Shown here piece after piece: positions 1-7,462 of a stretch of DNA of 14,326 nt (positions are counted from its first letter, which is position 1; the number at the start of each line of letters is the position of its first letter). Source of the DNA: Candidatus Poseidoniaceae archaeon (GTDB lineage Archaea > Thermoplasmatota > Poseidoniia > Poseidoniales > Poseidoniaceae); contig JAQXFJ010000178.1 in the NCBI GenBank assembly GCA_029250385.1, forward strand, positions 1-14,326. The letters run 5' to 3'. The translations under genes and the position numbers were made by a program. Below the pieces are notes generated by a model. That model did no database searches. It saw nothing but the letters and a program-made list of their open reading frames with translations, and was not told the origin of the DNA.

Positions 1-36
1 CAAAATTAGACATTGTTCCTCAACCGTCATATTCAT
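1..36 (-). CDS. Possible 5' end of a minus-strand gene running off the left edge
   Basis: On the minus strand an ATG at 36-34, with a second in-frame ATG at 30-28, opens a frame of 12 codons (MNMTVEEQCLIL) that stays open to the window edge. No clear Shine-Dalgarno site precedes it, and 12 codons are too few to identify a product. If real, the gene is transcribed divergently from the tRNA. It could equally be chance open frame in an intergenic region. Confidence 0.22.
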   Translation of the reverse strand, partial: MNMTVEEQCLIL

Positions 37-64
37 GACTAGTTCTAAATTGGCAAGACCAATT

Positions 65-151
65 GCGGCAGTCGCATCGCCTGGCCATTGCGCTGGATTG
101 CTAATCCAGTGGTGTCTCACCTCGGGAGTTCGAATCTCCCCTGCCGCGCCA
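65..151 (+). tRNA. tRNA-Ser (anticodon GCU), CCA encoded
   Basis: This tRNA decodes the serine codons AGC and AGU. The acceptor stem pairs GCGGCAG (65-71) with CTGCCGC (141-147) perfectly, followed by discriminator G148 and an encoded CCA (149-151). The D arm has a short GCA/TGC stem. The anticodon stem CTGGA/TCCAG (93-97 and 105-109) holds the loop TTGCTAA with anticodon GCT at 100-102. A long variable arm (110-123) folds as GGTG-TCT-CACC, which marks it as class II. The T arm is GGGAG-TTCGAAT-CTCCC (124-140). The long variable arm together with discriminator G is the tRNA-Ser signature. No intron is present. The 3' CCA ends one base before the stop codon of the convergent surface-protein gene. 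Confidence 0.96.
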
Positions 152-3100
152 TCATTCGAAAAATTCATCAAATTCATCAGCCATCGAATCAGCAGCTTGT
201 CTTCTCTTACGAGCGCCAATTACCTTCCGAAGTCTTCTGAGGCGTTTTGAGATTAATGCAAGCATAATAATTCCCAAGCACAATATGACTAGAGTTACAG
301 AACCAGCCACCTTGAATTCCTGTTGCTCCATATTATCCGAAAAATCTCCTAACCAATCGTTGCCAAGAGGCGGCTCAGGCTCTGGTTCGGGTTCAGGGAT
401 TATGTGTTGGTTGTAAGCCCACCAATCATCTTGGATGTGCACTCTTTCCACATTTTCTGAAGGGTATATGGCAACGGTTCTTTCATTGCCAAATTCATCT
501 ACTGGAGTTAGAATATAATAAAATGTTTTCATCGGTCTTATCTGTTCATCATCAATACCTTTTTCAGTGTAAGAATAACTCTCGCCTGCGACATATTCTA
601 TGTTTTGTAAAACAGGGCTGATTAATGTTAAGTCAATTCCGTTAGGATTTTGTTCTATACGATACAAGTTCCATGTTTCGTTATTCTCACCATCTGGCCA
701 TATCCATGATAGAGTTATTTCATAACAAATATTCCAGTCTTTTAATGTGTTGAAGCAATCCGTATCATTAGTGAATTCCCAATTATGCTCTAAATCTATT
801 AGTGAAGTTGAAGGCGGACTTGAGTCACCACAAATGAAGGTGCTGTTTCCAGTCTCATCCATCGTTACATTAGCCAATCTGTTGTATGAATCTCCCTTTC
901 TGTCAACGGGGACTATTGCATAAGAAGCGCAAAATCCGTCTGGTATGGCTTGTAAATCCGTCCAAGAATTTTCTTCAATGGTGACGAATGTTCTAAAGGT
1001 GTTGTCAGTCAAGTCGTTCCATAGTAATTCATCAAATTCTTCATTTGGTGATGGAAAAATAGTACCGCCAAAATCAGGAACTAGTCTTTGGTAGATATTG
1101 TACCCAAGATTGTATACGCTATCTGTTTCACCTACCGAATCCCAGGTCAATAAGAAATTACCATTTGAGATTAGCGAAGTCGTAAAGTTCCTAGCTTCTA
1201 CATTTGGTTCGCCCAATGTGCCAATCAACAGTATAACTGTAGATTCAAATATTCTTACACTCAAATCCGAATTAGTGCTGTAAGAGTAGTCCTCAGAATT
1301 AAAAAATTCCCAATTTTTATCATTTAGAGAATTTAATTTCCTAACTTCAACCGAGTTTAGATTTACATTGGATGGTAATAACTCATTCAGATATAGGTTT
1401 ATGTCTACCCAATTCTGGCCATCAAATGCTGATTGATTACTAGTCGAATCAAATAAATCAAAACCAACTAACAATAGTGGACTTTTTCCGTTTCCAATGC
1501 TGTAGGTTTCATAAGGTTCAGGATATGCATTTTGGTGAGAAATTGTAACAGTATTGCTGGAAGATATTGCACTAGCATCATAATATGGTAGGTTCTCTAT
1601 TTCCACCTCTCTGTAAACAAAGAGGCTAAAATAGATACTTTCGCTATTGCCAAAAGAATCAGACGCTATCATCTTGAAGTTATGGCTGCCAAGTCCGTAA
1701 TTTGAAGTATCGATTACAATATTATTGCCGTAATCAATATTGATAATTCCGCTATACCACCAACTAATATTCAATGGTGCGGCAGCGAACGGATTTGTTA
1801 TTGCGTTTATTGATACCAATTCGTTATCTGTATACCATTCTTTTTGATTCACAATGTCAATAGAACTACTAATTTGAGGGACTATGACATTAGCAGTTTC
1901 TTGTAATATATTATCACTAGGCTGAAAATCATTAATACCCACAAACTCAGTAGGCAAACGAGCTTCAAGTTCTACAGCCTCACCTTCAACTGGCATGTTG
2001 AAGCTGCATGAACGTTGCTGGTCAGGTGATAATGTGGTTATGAAACATGATTGTATGTTGCCGAAATCACTGTCAATTATAAGATCAAGGCTAAAATTCA
2101 AGGCTGTGTTATTACCACTATTTGTGAGGGTAACCGTGATCATGTCTATGCCGTAGTAGTATGTCGTAGAAGAAGGATTATGGCTTGGCGATAAAGAATC
2201 AATCTCAATATTCATATCTGAATTGATGATTATTTGAGTACTATGTAGGTTGTTATCTTCAAACATATCGCCGTGTGGGTTGCCGGTTGAATTGAATATT
2301 CCATAAAATAATGTGAATTCACCGTCTTCTTCAAACGAAAAATCAGGTAGGTTCATGGTAAATGTCCTGTAGAAGGAAAATGCGGGAAAACTCGTTGTAT
2401 ATTGGTATGATTCTTTCAGCATTTCGCTTTCGTTATGAGTCCATAACTGCCATCCTACGGTAGCGTTTACTAAGCATGTGTTACACAAATTTGCAGATGC
2501 AGAAAAAGGAATGGTATAGATTGTGTTGTTGTTGAACATTCTTTTGTCGTCTCTTTCAACAAGGGTAGGAATATTATCAACAATGTTTTCATCATAATCT
2601 AATTTTATATCGCTGAATAATAAACTTGCATTGATTTGAAATGTAAATACATCATCAGAAGGATTAGTATCAAGTTCATCAAATTGATAGACTACTGTGA
2701 GCGTTTCATTCAACCCGTTTGGATAGAAAGGATCTTGCGAGACAAAGGTATCATTTACTCCAGGCAACATACTAGGAATCGGTATCCTCCCAGAGTCGAA
2801 ACTATTACTAATACAGTTATTTGTAGTCTTTTCTCCAAGGCAAACAAACCAATCAATGTTTCTCACGGGTGACATTAAGTTGTGATTATTTTCAATAGTT
2901 GCTTCAAAATATGTAGCTACATATGCAGGAATGAAATCATCTTGCGATGGAGATGAATTAGTAATAGACAGGTTTCCAGTACTGGATGCCTCGACTTCGT
3001 CTACTAATTTGAGAGATGCTAATATTGATAATAACATTATTGCGACAATGAATATGCTGGAAATTTTCTTACTATCTCCACCAGTTACCAACACTGTCAT
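152..3100 (-). CDS. Secreted, membrane-anchored multidomain surface protein (CARDB-, Ig/PKD- and Fn3-like segments)
   Basis: This 982-residue cell-surface protein has no recognised enzymatic function. A signal peptide is visible: basic KK at 11-12, a hydrophobic stretch at 14-33 and a possible cleavage after A38. The ectodomain is beta-rich and acidic with many N-glycosylation sequons. By eye, residues 296-407 resemble CARDB (alternating strands around LTNSGNNTALNFSLDL), 410-500 resemble an Ig/PKD fold, and 634-735 and 790-880 resemble Fn3 repeats. Cysteines occur mostly as spaced pairs (87/96, 206/209, 352/365, 724/757, 782/792), suggesting disulfides. A proline-glutamate linker (901-911) leads to a transmembrane helix (931-951), then an Arg/Lys-rich segment and acidic tail, so the C-terminus should be cytoplasmic. 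The start at 3100 is chosen because AGGGAG lies just upstream; an in-frame ATG at 3115 would add five residues but has no such site. The domain calls are impressions from pattern, not searches. Confidence 0.87.
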   Translation of the reverse strand: MTVLVTGGDSKKISSIFIVAIMLLSILASLKLVDEVEASSTGNLSITNSSPSQDDFIPAYVATYFEATIENNHNLMSPVRNIDWFVCLGEKTTNNCISNSFDSGRIPIPSMLPGVNDTFVSQDPFYPNGLNETLTVVYQFDELDTNPSDDVFTFQINASLLFSDIKLDYDENIVDNIPTLVERDDKRMFNNNTIYTIPFSASANLCNTCLVNATVGWQLWTHNESEMLKESYQYTTSFPAFSFYRTFTMNLPDFSFEEDGEFTLFYGIFNSTGNPHGDMFEDNNLHSTQIIINSDMNIEIDSLSPSHNPSSTTYYYGIDMITVTLTNSGNNTALNFSLDLIIDSDFGNIQSCFITTLSPDQQRSCSFNMPVEGEAVELEARLPTEFVGINDFQPSDNILQETANVIVPQISSSIDIVNQKEWYTDNELVSINAITNPFAAAPLNISWWYSGIINIDYGNNIVIDTSNYGLGSHNFKMIASDSFGNSESIYFSLFVYREVEIENLPYYDASAISSSNTVTISHQNAYPEPYETYSIGNGKSPLLLVGFDLFDSTSNQSAFDGQNWVDINLYLNELLPSNVNLNSVEVRKLNSLNDKNWEFFNSEDYSYSTNSDLSVRIFESTVILLIGTLGEPNVEARNFTTSLISNGNFLLTWDSVGETDSVYNLGYNIYQRLVPDFGGTIFPSPNEEFDELLWNDLTDNTFRTFVTIEENSWTDLQAIPDGFCASYAIVPVDRKGDSYNRLANVTMDETGNSTFICGDSSPPSTSLIDLEHNWEFTNDTDCFNTLKDWNICYEITLSWIWPDGENNETWNLYRIEQNPNGIDLTLISPVLQNIEYVAGESYSYTEKGIDDEQIRPMKTFYYILTPVDEFGNERTVAIYPSENVERVHIQDDWWAYNQHIIPEPEPEPEPPLGNDWLGDFSDNMEQQEFKVAGSVTLVILCLGIIMLALISKRLRRLRKVIGARKRRQAADSMADEFDEFFE

Positions 3101-3104
3101 ATGT

Positions 3105-3110
3105 CTCCCT
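3105..3110 (-). promoter_or_regulatory. Ribosome binding site deciding the surface-protein start
   Basis: On the minus strand AGGGAG lies four bases before the ATG at 3100-3098. The upstream in-frame ATG at 3115 would overlap or precede it and has no purine-rich site of its own. This favours the start that leaves MTVLVTGG at the N-terminus. The spacing is a little short for a standard site. Confidence 0.5.
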
Positions 3111-3115
3111 TGCAT

Positions 3116-3223
3116 TTGTTATTCAAAGACTCATCGCTCCAATAACCCTAAAAATGTCGAAAAGTAATGATTTATTGAAATCCCATCCGGCAAACTCTTG
3201 AGTCTGTTGTTGCTGGCGTATAC
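3116..3223. promoter_or_regulatory. Divergent promoter region between two surface/envelope genes
   Basis: This 108-base gap separates two genes reading away from each other, so it should hold a promoter for each. On the plus strand TTTATTGAAA (3171-3180), preceded by a purine-rich GAAAAG, is the best TATA-like candidate. It would place transcription start about 25 bases before the ATG at 3224. On the minus strand, the AT-rich ATTTTTAGG (rc of 3147-3155) is the best candidate. Both are eyeballed, and neither is a strong consensus. Confidence 0.35.
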
Positions 3224-4318
3224 ATGGTCTCAGGTCCAACTTCATCATTTAGAAAAGATGAGGGCGGCATGACTGCAGTAATTGAATTTCTCTCTGCATT
3301 CACCTTATTTCTTATGATATTAACTGCTTTTTTATCACTTGCTCAGCTAGAAATGGGTTCCAATGATACTTCAGTGGACCGATTAGATCGTTCTGCTGCA
3401 CAAGGTATGGACCGACTTACATCCGACGGTGGCTGGTATGTGCCTGTCTTTGAGGACGGGGCTTACGATTACCAAAATTCAACATCACAATGGCACGAGA
3501 AATCACTTGGCGAATTAAACTCGGGGATTGTAATGGCAGGGCTAATAGATGGCTATTCTATAGATTTTGATAGAGTATCTGCTTTGCAAAATATTACCGA
3601 AAGTAGCCTGTTGGCAGGTTTGGGTTTAAGTGATTCATTTAGTCTACATTTAAGTATCAAAATAACTGAAAGTAACGATGTTCTAAGAGATGGATTAATA
3701 TTATTTTCTGGTGGTACCGAAAGAGGTACTGCTTCTGCATCATCAACAGCGTTTAAAGAATTACAAACCGGCTCAGAAAAGGTTCTGATAATCTTAGAGG
3801 TCCACAATGGTGGCAGGAGTACTAATGATTTGATAGTCACCGAGATCAGTCCTAGATCAGTATCTGGTAGTCCGGAATGGATTGAAGTGTATAATCCAAA
3901 TGACTTTGCAATCGATCTCAAGGGTTGGAGTATCTCTCACATATCTCCAAACCTTAACAGTAATCTGTTGTTGACAGAAGGTGTAGTGTCAGGATTATCT
4001 ACAACAATTATGACCGGTGACCCTAGTTCACAAGACGTCGGTTTGGCCGACCATGTGATTGATTTAGGTGGAGAAGGTTTCCTAGGAGTTGGTCAATTGA
4101 ATTTACTTGATGATGGGGGAGGTGTTGTTATCCTAAGCTATACTCAATTAAGTGAATTCCAACCGTTTGAGGTAATGAGGGTTGAATGGGGTGGAGATAC
4201 TGGGTTTTTCTTAACTCCAAGCCAATCGTTAGAATATGTTCCACCAAACTTCCCTCCCGCACAGGCAGACTGGCAGATATCATCTTCGCCTACCCCAGGG
4301 ATTGTCAATATAGTTTGA
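3224..4318 (+). CDS. Pilin-like N-terminus fused to a lamin-tail domain (LTD); envelope protein
   Basis: This 364-residue protein is probably anchored to or assembled at the cell surface. Residues 9-15 (FRKDEGG) are charged and followed by MTAVIEFLSAFTLFL and a hydrophobic helix to about residue 40. This resembles archaeal type IV pilin class III signal peptides (compare RKDRRAVSPVIG-type leaders), with possible prepilin-peptidase cleavage after G15. Residues 45-200 are not recognised. Residues 203-239 (LIVTEISPRS, then EWIEVYNPNDFAIDLKGW) and the ending SPTPG at 355-359 are typical of the lamin-tail domain, a beta-sandwich found in many secreted prokaryotic proteins. No clear Shine-Dalgarno site precedes the ATG at 3224, consistent with a short-leader transcript. 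The gene lies 72 bases upstream of a run of KaiC-like genes. The pilin call is a resemblance; it could be a simple N-anchored protein. Confidence 0.8.
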   Translation: MVSGPTSSFRKDEGGMTAVIEFLSAFTLFLMILTAFLSLAQLEMGSNDTSVDRLDRSAAQGMDRLTSDGGWYVPVFEDGAYDYQNSTSQWHEKSLGELNSGIVMAGLIDGYSIDFDRVSALQNITESSLLAGLGLSDSFSLHLSIKITESNDVLRDGLILFSGGTERGTASASSTAFKELQTGSEKVLIILEVHNGGRSTNDLIVTEISPRSVSGSPEWIEVYNPNDFAIDLKGWSISHISPNLNSNLLLTEGVVSGLSTTIMTGDPSSQDVGLADHVIDLGGEGFLGVGQLNLLDDGGGVVILSYTQLSEFQPFEVMRVEWGGDTGFFLTPSQSLEYVPPNFPPAQADWQISSSPTPGIVNIV

Positions 4319-4374
4319 TTTTAGAGTGCGGTGCCGTAGTAGATAATCGGATGCTTCATGAACCTCAGGGCGTT

Positions 4375-4380
4375 AGGAGT
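4375..4380 (+). promoter_or_regulatory. Ribosome binding site deciding the first KaiC-like start
   Basis: AGGAGT lies ten bases before the ATG at 4391. The longer in-frame ATG at 4358 has no such site, and a third ATG at 4406 would sit too far away. It supports 4391 as the start, with somewhat long spacing. Confidence 0.45.
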
Positions 4381-4390
4381 GTCGTTCCCC

Positions 4391-5173
4391 ATGCAACCAG
4401 TTGGTATGTATTCCCGAGACCGATGTGTAACAGGGGTCCACGGGTTAGATGAGATTTTACGAGGTGGAATACCTTACGGGTCTACCGTTCTTGCTGCAGG
4501 AACATGCGGCTCGGGAAAAACAACTTTGGGAATGGAATTTCTTGTTCGCGGCGCCAATGCTGGAGAAGCATGTGCCCATTTCACGGCAACGGAGCCGTCA
4601 GTAAAATTGTTGGAAAACATTCGTCAATTTGGCTTTTTCGACATGAAAATGGTTGACACTGGATTGATAAATGTCTTCGATATGGATGTATTATATTCTT
4701 GGCTTGGATTAGAAAAAGCATCATTTGACCTAGATGACGTTCACTCGTTAATTAAGTCGATTGTAGATATCGTCAACACGATTGGTGTAACAAGGTTGGT
4801 AATTGATTCGGTTACTACATTATGTTACAAAATCAAATCAGAGCAGCTAATTCGAGATTTCTTGTTTACCCTTGGTAAAAAACTTGCAACATTGGGCTGC
4901 ACAACAATACTGATTGCGGAAATCACTTCTGCAACCGAAAATGCTCACTGGTCATCATTTGGCGTTGAAGAAGCAATCTGTGATGGAATTATTGTTCTTG
5001 GAGACATTGAGCGCATGGGCCACCTGCTAAGATTCCTACAGGTAGTAAAAATGCGAGGTACATCTCACAGCAGGGCAAAACACGCGATTGAACTAACACC
5101 TTTGGGTGTTATGCTGACTCCAATGCTCAAGTGGGGCGCAATAAGTGACAATTTGAATAGATGGGGTTCGTGA
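4391..5173 (+). CDS. KaiC/RecA-like ATPase with intact P-loop (RAD55/KaiC family)
   Basis: This is a 260-residue single-domain KaiC-family ATPase. The N-terminus TGVHGLDEILRGGIPYGS matches the family opening. Walker A is GTCGSGKT at 37-44, with K43 and T44. The strand-end acidic residue E68 (FTATEPS) sits where KaiC proteins carry their catalytic glutamates. Walker B is LVIDS at 136-140 with D139. The ending VVKMRGTSHSRAKHAIELT (218-236) is the characteristic KaiC-family C-terminal strand motif. ATP binding and hydrolysis are therefore likely; the partner and output are unknown. Relatives act in circadian timing (KaiC), gas-vesicle regulation (GvpD) and archaellum assembly (ArlH), but no archaellum ATPase or membrane platform gene is present here. 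The next gene begins one base after its stop, so the two are co-transcribed. Alternative starts at 4358 and 4406 would change only the extreme N-terminus. Confidence 0.88.
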   Translation: MQPVGMYSRDRCVTGVHGLDEILRGGIPYGSTVLAAGTCGSGKTTLGMEFLVRGANAGEACAHFTATEPSVKLLENIRQFGFFDMKMVDTGLINVFDMDVLYSWLGLEKASFDLDDVHSLIKSIVDIVNTIGVTRLVIDSVTTLCYKIKSEQLIRDFLFTLGKKLATLGCTTILIAEITSATENAHWSSFGVEEAICDGIIVLGDIERMGHLLRFLQVVKMRGTSHSRAKHAIELTPLGVMLTPMLKWGAISDNLNRWGS

Positions 5174-5174
5174 G

Positions 5175-5759
5175 ATGTTTGAATTAGATCAAGGAATTGC
5201 CGATCAGTTGACTGAAGTTTCGCTCAACAGTTCAGTTCAAGTTAGGTGTGGTAACTCAAATTCTTTCATGGTTACCGCTAGTACTCTAATCCCTCTATTA
5301 CAAATGTTTGAGATGAAAGGCGTTTACATCTCCGCAAGCCGAGGTGCAGCTGAAGTAATTCAAGGCTTTGAGTCAGTTGGTATTGACGTGTCTCAAATTC
5401 AATTCATTGACTTGGTCTCTTCTGGGATCTTGGGTGGCACTAACATCCCCTACAACAATGTTCATTTTGTCGATAGCCCGATAATGCTTGAATCAATTCT
5501 GCTTAGGACTCTATATATTCTCAAGACCAATGAGTCAGAAAGAAATTTTGTCTTTATTGATAGCGTTAATGCTCTTGCTATTTACAACGAAGATCGAATG
5601 CTAGCGGAGTACCTTCACACTTTCATTAACACTTTTAGACAGCAAGATGTTCTTTCAGTAATATTGAATGTACCCGATCAGACACCTCCGCTGGTGTTGT
5701 CAAATCTAGATCTTTATTGCACAGATTTAGTAGACAGAGGTCAAGTAGTAATTCATTGA
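5175..5759 (+). CDS. Degenerate KaiC/RecA-like protein lacking Walker A
   Basis: This 194-residue protein appears to be a shortened relative of its upstream neighbour. The Walker B strand is clear (NFVFIDSVNAL, 124-134, with D129), and the alternating strand/helix pattern follows the RecA fold. Where a P-loop belongs it has RCGNSNSF (24-31), which lacks the GxxxxGK[ST] lysine. The usual GGxPxG opening and C-terminal KMRGTSH motif are also missing. ATP hydrolysis is therefore unlikely; a structural or regulatory partner of the intact KaiC-like protein is a reasonable inference. It starts one base after the preceding stop codon and is followed ten bases later by the third member. Family assignment rests on Walker B, overall pattern and context, so it is less certain than for the neighbours. 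Confidence 0.72.
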   Translation: MFELDQGIADQLTEVSLNSSVQVRCGNSNSFMVTASTLIPLLQMFEMKGVYISASRGAAEVIQGFESVGIDVSQIQFIDLVSSGILGGTNIPYNNVHFVDSPIMLESILLRTLYILKTNESERNFVFIDSVNALAIYNEDRMLAEYLHTFINTFRQQDVLSVILNVPDQTPPLVLSNLDLYCTDLVDRGQVVIH

Positions 5760-5769
5760 GTGTGGAAAT

Positions 5770-6573
5770 ATGGCTAAAGACGTACAATTTGACTCTGAAG
5801 ATGAGGAATTCTTTGGCAGCGTAGGTTCCTTTGGTGTGCCAAAATTCGATAATGAAATGCGTGGTGGCGTACCTAGGGGTTTCACCATGATTGCCTTTAC
5901 TGATATTGGCTCTGGAAGTGAGTTATTCGCCAAGCAATTTGTTTCACCAGCCGAGGAAGCAGAGAATACCATATACATTTCAACCAATGAAGGACAAGCG
6001 GAAATAGTCCGTATTTTCCAAAAATATGATTGGCCATTGGATATTAATGTTAGAACGATAGGAGAAGAATATAACTCTAATGTTTTAGAAAAAGAACTTT
6101 TAGCAAGCAGATACCGTCTCGAAGGCTTTAGGTTAGAAGATATTCAAAGACTTGCACAAACAAGATTTGTTGAGGAAAGTAATCAGGATTATCTCACTGA
6201 AGTCACCAATGAAGTGATGGCGTTGGGACCTTACTTTAGAGCAGTTCTAGACAGTTTGGACTTCTTCTTGCAAAGAGATGACCCGGCAAGAGTCATAGCT
6301 ATGGTTAGAATGCTTCAAGCACATGCTCAATTGTATCGCGGCTTGTTGTTTATCTCAGTATCCACCGACGGACTTTCACCAAAAGTAAAGCAAGAATTGT
6401 CCTCAATAGCAGATATGGTATTATCATTCCAAGTGAGGACTGTTGGTACTGATTTTGAAACTTCAATGATTGTATCAAAGTTCCGAAACGCACCAGAAAA
6501 CCTCAAAATTCTAGTTTTCAGAGTGACCCCAGAAGAAGGAATCACCCCAGAAACGGTCGAGCGTATCGCTTGA
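5770..6573 (+). CDS. KaiC/RecA-like protein with Walker A lysine lost
   Basis: This 267-residue protein keeps the KaiC-family opening (FGVPKFDNEMRGGVPRGFTM, 21-40) but its P-loop reads TDIGSGSE (44-51), with serine 50 in place of the essential lysine and glutamate in place of threonine. Walker B remains as FRAVLDSLDF (156-165, D161). A charged, probably helical insertion lies at about 105-150 before Walker B. The N-terminus (DSEDEEFF, 8-15) is strongly acidic. It probably binds nucleotide weakly or not at all and may act as a scaffold or regulator with the two KaiC-like proteins just upstream. Start at 5770 is preceded by a weak GTGGA. The methyltransferase gene starts 44 bases after its stop. 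Confidence 0.8.
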   Translation: MAKDVQFDSEDEEFFGSVGSFGVPKFDNEMRGGVPRGFTMIAFTDIGSGSELFAKQFVSPAEEAENTIYISTNEGQAEIVRIFQKYDWPLDINVRTIGEEYNSNVLEKELLASRYRLEGFRLEDIQRLAQTRFVEESNQDYLTEVTNEVMALGPYFRAVLDSLDFFLQRDDPARVIAMVRMLQAHAQLYRGLLFISVSTDGLSPKVKQELSSIADMVLSFQVRTVGTDFETSMIVSKFRNAPENLKILVFRVTPEEGITPETVERIA

Positions 6574-6606
6574 GATTCCAACGATATGTCCAAAGAGGAC
6601 GGGCTT

Positions 6607-6611
6607 GAGGG
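6607..6611 (+). promoter_or_regulatory. Ribosome binding site of the methyltransferase
   Basis: GAGGG lies six bases before the ATG at 6618 and settles this start. An earlier ATG at 6586 is in a different frame. Confidence 0.5.
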
Positions 6612-6617
6612 CTTGAC

Positions 6618-7364
6618 ATGGCCAGCAGAAATGCTACAGGTGGTTATGACCCGTCTGGTATTGACCTTGATGAGTGGGAGATTTTGGAATCTCAACTTGA
6701 GGAATCAATACCAAACTACGACCGTGTCAACCGTCTGATGACTTTTGGGCAAGACAAAGTTTGGCGGAAAAATGTTAGGGAACATGCAGAACCGGGCATG
6801 AAGGTATTGGAAGTTGGCTGTGGCCCTGGTTCTTTTGCTGAGGACATAACCGGCGTTGATTTAACTTGTCTTGATCCCTCTCCAGAGATGCTTAAGGTAG
6901 CAAAAAGAAGAGTTGATTCAGCAAGAAATTCCCGAGGGGAATCTCCTGCTGATTATGTACAGGCAATTGCCGAAGCAATACCTTTGCCAGATAATACCTA
7001 CGACAGAGTTTTTTGTTTATTTTCATTCCGTGATTTTCAAGACAAGGAAAAGGGTCTTGAAGAAATTTTAAGAGTTTTAAAGCCTGGCGGACAATTAGTC
7101 ATTTGTGATGCAGGGAAAGCCAATTGGTTACATGGTTTTGCTGGAAGAATTTGGATGTCAACCGTCGTTCAATTAATGGCGCGTTATGTCACCAAGAAGA
7201 AAGATCATCCTTGGAAAGGGCTAGCTAAAACTTACTCTCATTACGGCACTAACCGTTATTATCGTAATGTGATGAAAAAAGTTGGCTTTCAGAAAGTTCA
7301 GGGCAGACTATTATTGCCCTTTGGCATGGCCAGTAGATTTCGCGGATGGAAGGCAGAAAAATAG
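6618..7364 (+). CDS. UbiE/COQ5-like class I SAM-dependent methyltransferase
   Basis: This 248-residue methyltransferase probably acts on a quinone or similar isoprenoid ring. Motif I of the SAM-binding fold is VLEVGCGPGSF (63-73). The acidic residue D86 in LTCLDPSPEML sits at the motif II position. Motif III is VLKPGGQLVICDAG (153-166). Before the fold, YDRVNRLMTFGQDKVWRKNV (34-53) matches the N-terminal helix typical of UbiE/COQ5, and FSFRDFQDKEKGLEEILR (135-152) matches the UbiE region before motif III. Family members methylate demethylmenaquinone or an intermediate of ubiquinone; which quinone is made here cannot be told. Length is normal for the family. It is the last gene before the ATP synthase promoter region and may be co-transcribed with the KaiC-like genes. 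A quinone-related role next to ATP synthase would fit respiratory energy metabolism, but that is inference. Confidence 0.85.
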   Translation: MASRNATGGYDPSGIDLDEWEILESQLEESIPNYDRVNRLMTFGQDKVWRKNVREHAEPGMKVLEVGCGPGSFAEDITGVDLTCLDPSPEMLKVAKRRVDSARNSRGESPADYVQAIAEAIPLPDNTYDRVFCLFSFRDFQDKEKGLEEILRVLKPGGQLVICDAGKANWLHGFAGRIWMSTVVQLMARYVTKKKDHPWKGLAKTYSHYGTNRYYRNVMKKVGFQKVQGRLLLPFGMASRFRGWKAEK

Positions 7365-7462
7365 TTCCGTGGGCCGTTTTGCATAAATTTTGGGTACTGA
7401 CTAAATCATTACACTCATAAACCCCCTCTAATTGGCCTTTTCTGTAGGTGATGAAGTTGAGT
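7365..7462 (+). promoter_or_regulatory. Probable promoter region and leader of the ATP synthase operon
   Basis: This gap of about 98 bases precedes the operon. GCATAAATTT (7381-7390) is the best TATA-like element, and ACTCATAAAC (7413-7422) is a second candidate. A short T run follows GGGCCG at 7371-7380 and may help end upstream transcription. AGGTGAT (7446-7452) fully matches the 16S anti-Shine-Dalgarno but sits ten bases before the chosen ATG, so its role is uncertain. Confidence 0.4.

Noticed and set aside
35..250. Plus-strand open frame of 71 codons across the tRNA
   Set aside because: It runs through the tRNA gene and the antisense of the surface-protein gene, with no recognisable protein pattern.
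371..398. Direct repeat of a GGTTCG/GGCTCA-like hexamer
   Set aside because: It is simply the coding sequence of the PEPEPEPEP linker in the surface protein, not a separate repeat element.
4319..4390. Terminator after the lamin-tail gene
   Set aside because: Only a four-base T run and no convincing stem are visible, so it is not reported as a feature.
4391..6573. Archaellum operon (ArlH) interpretation of the KaiC-like genes
   Set aside because: No archaellin, ArlI-type ATPase or ArlJ-type membrane platform gene is present in the window, and only one of the three proteins has an intact P-loop.
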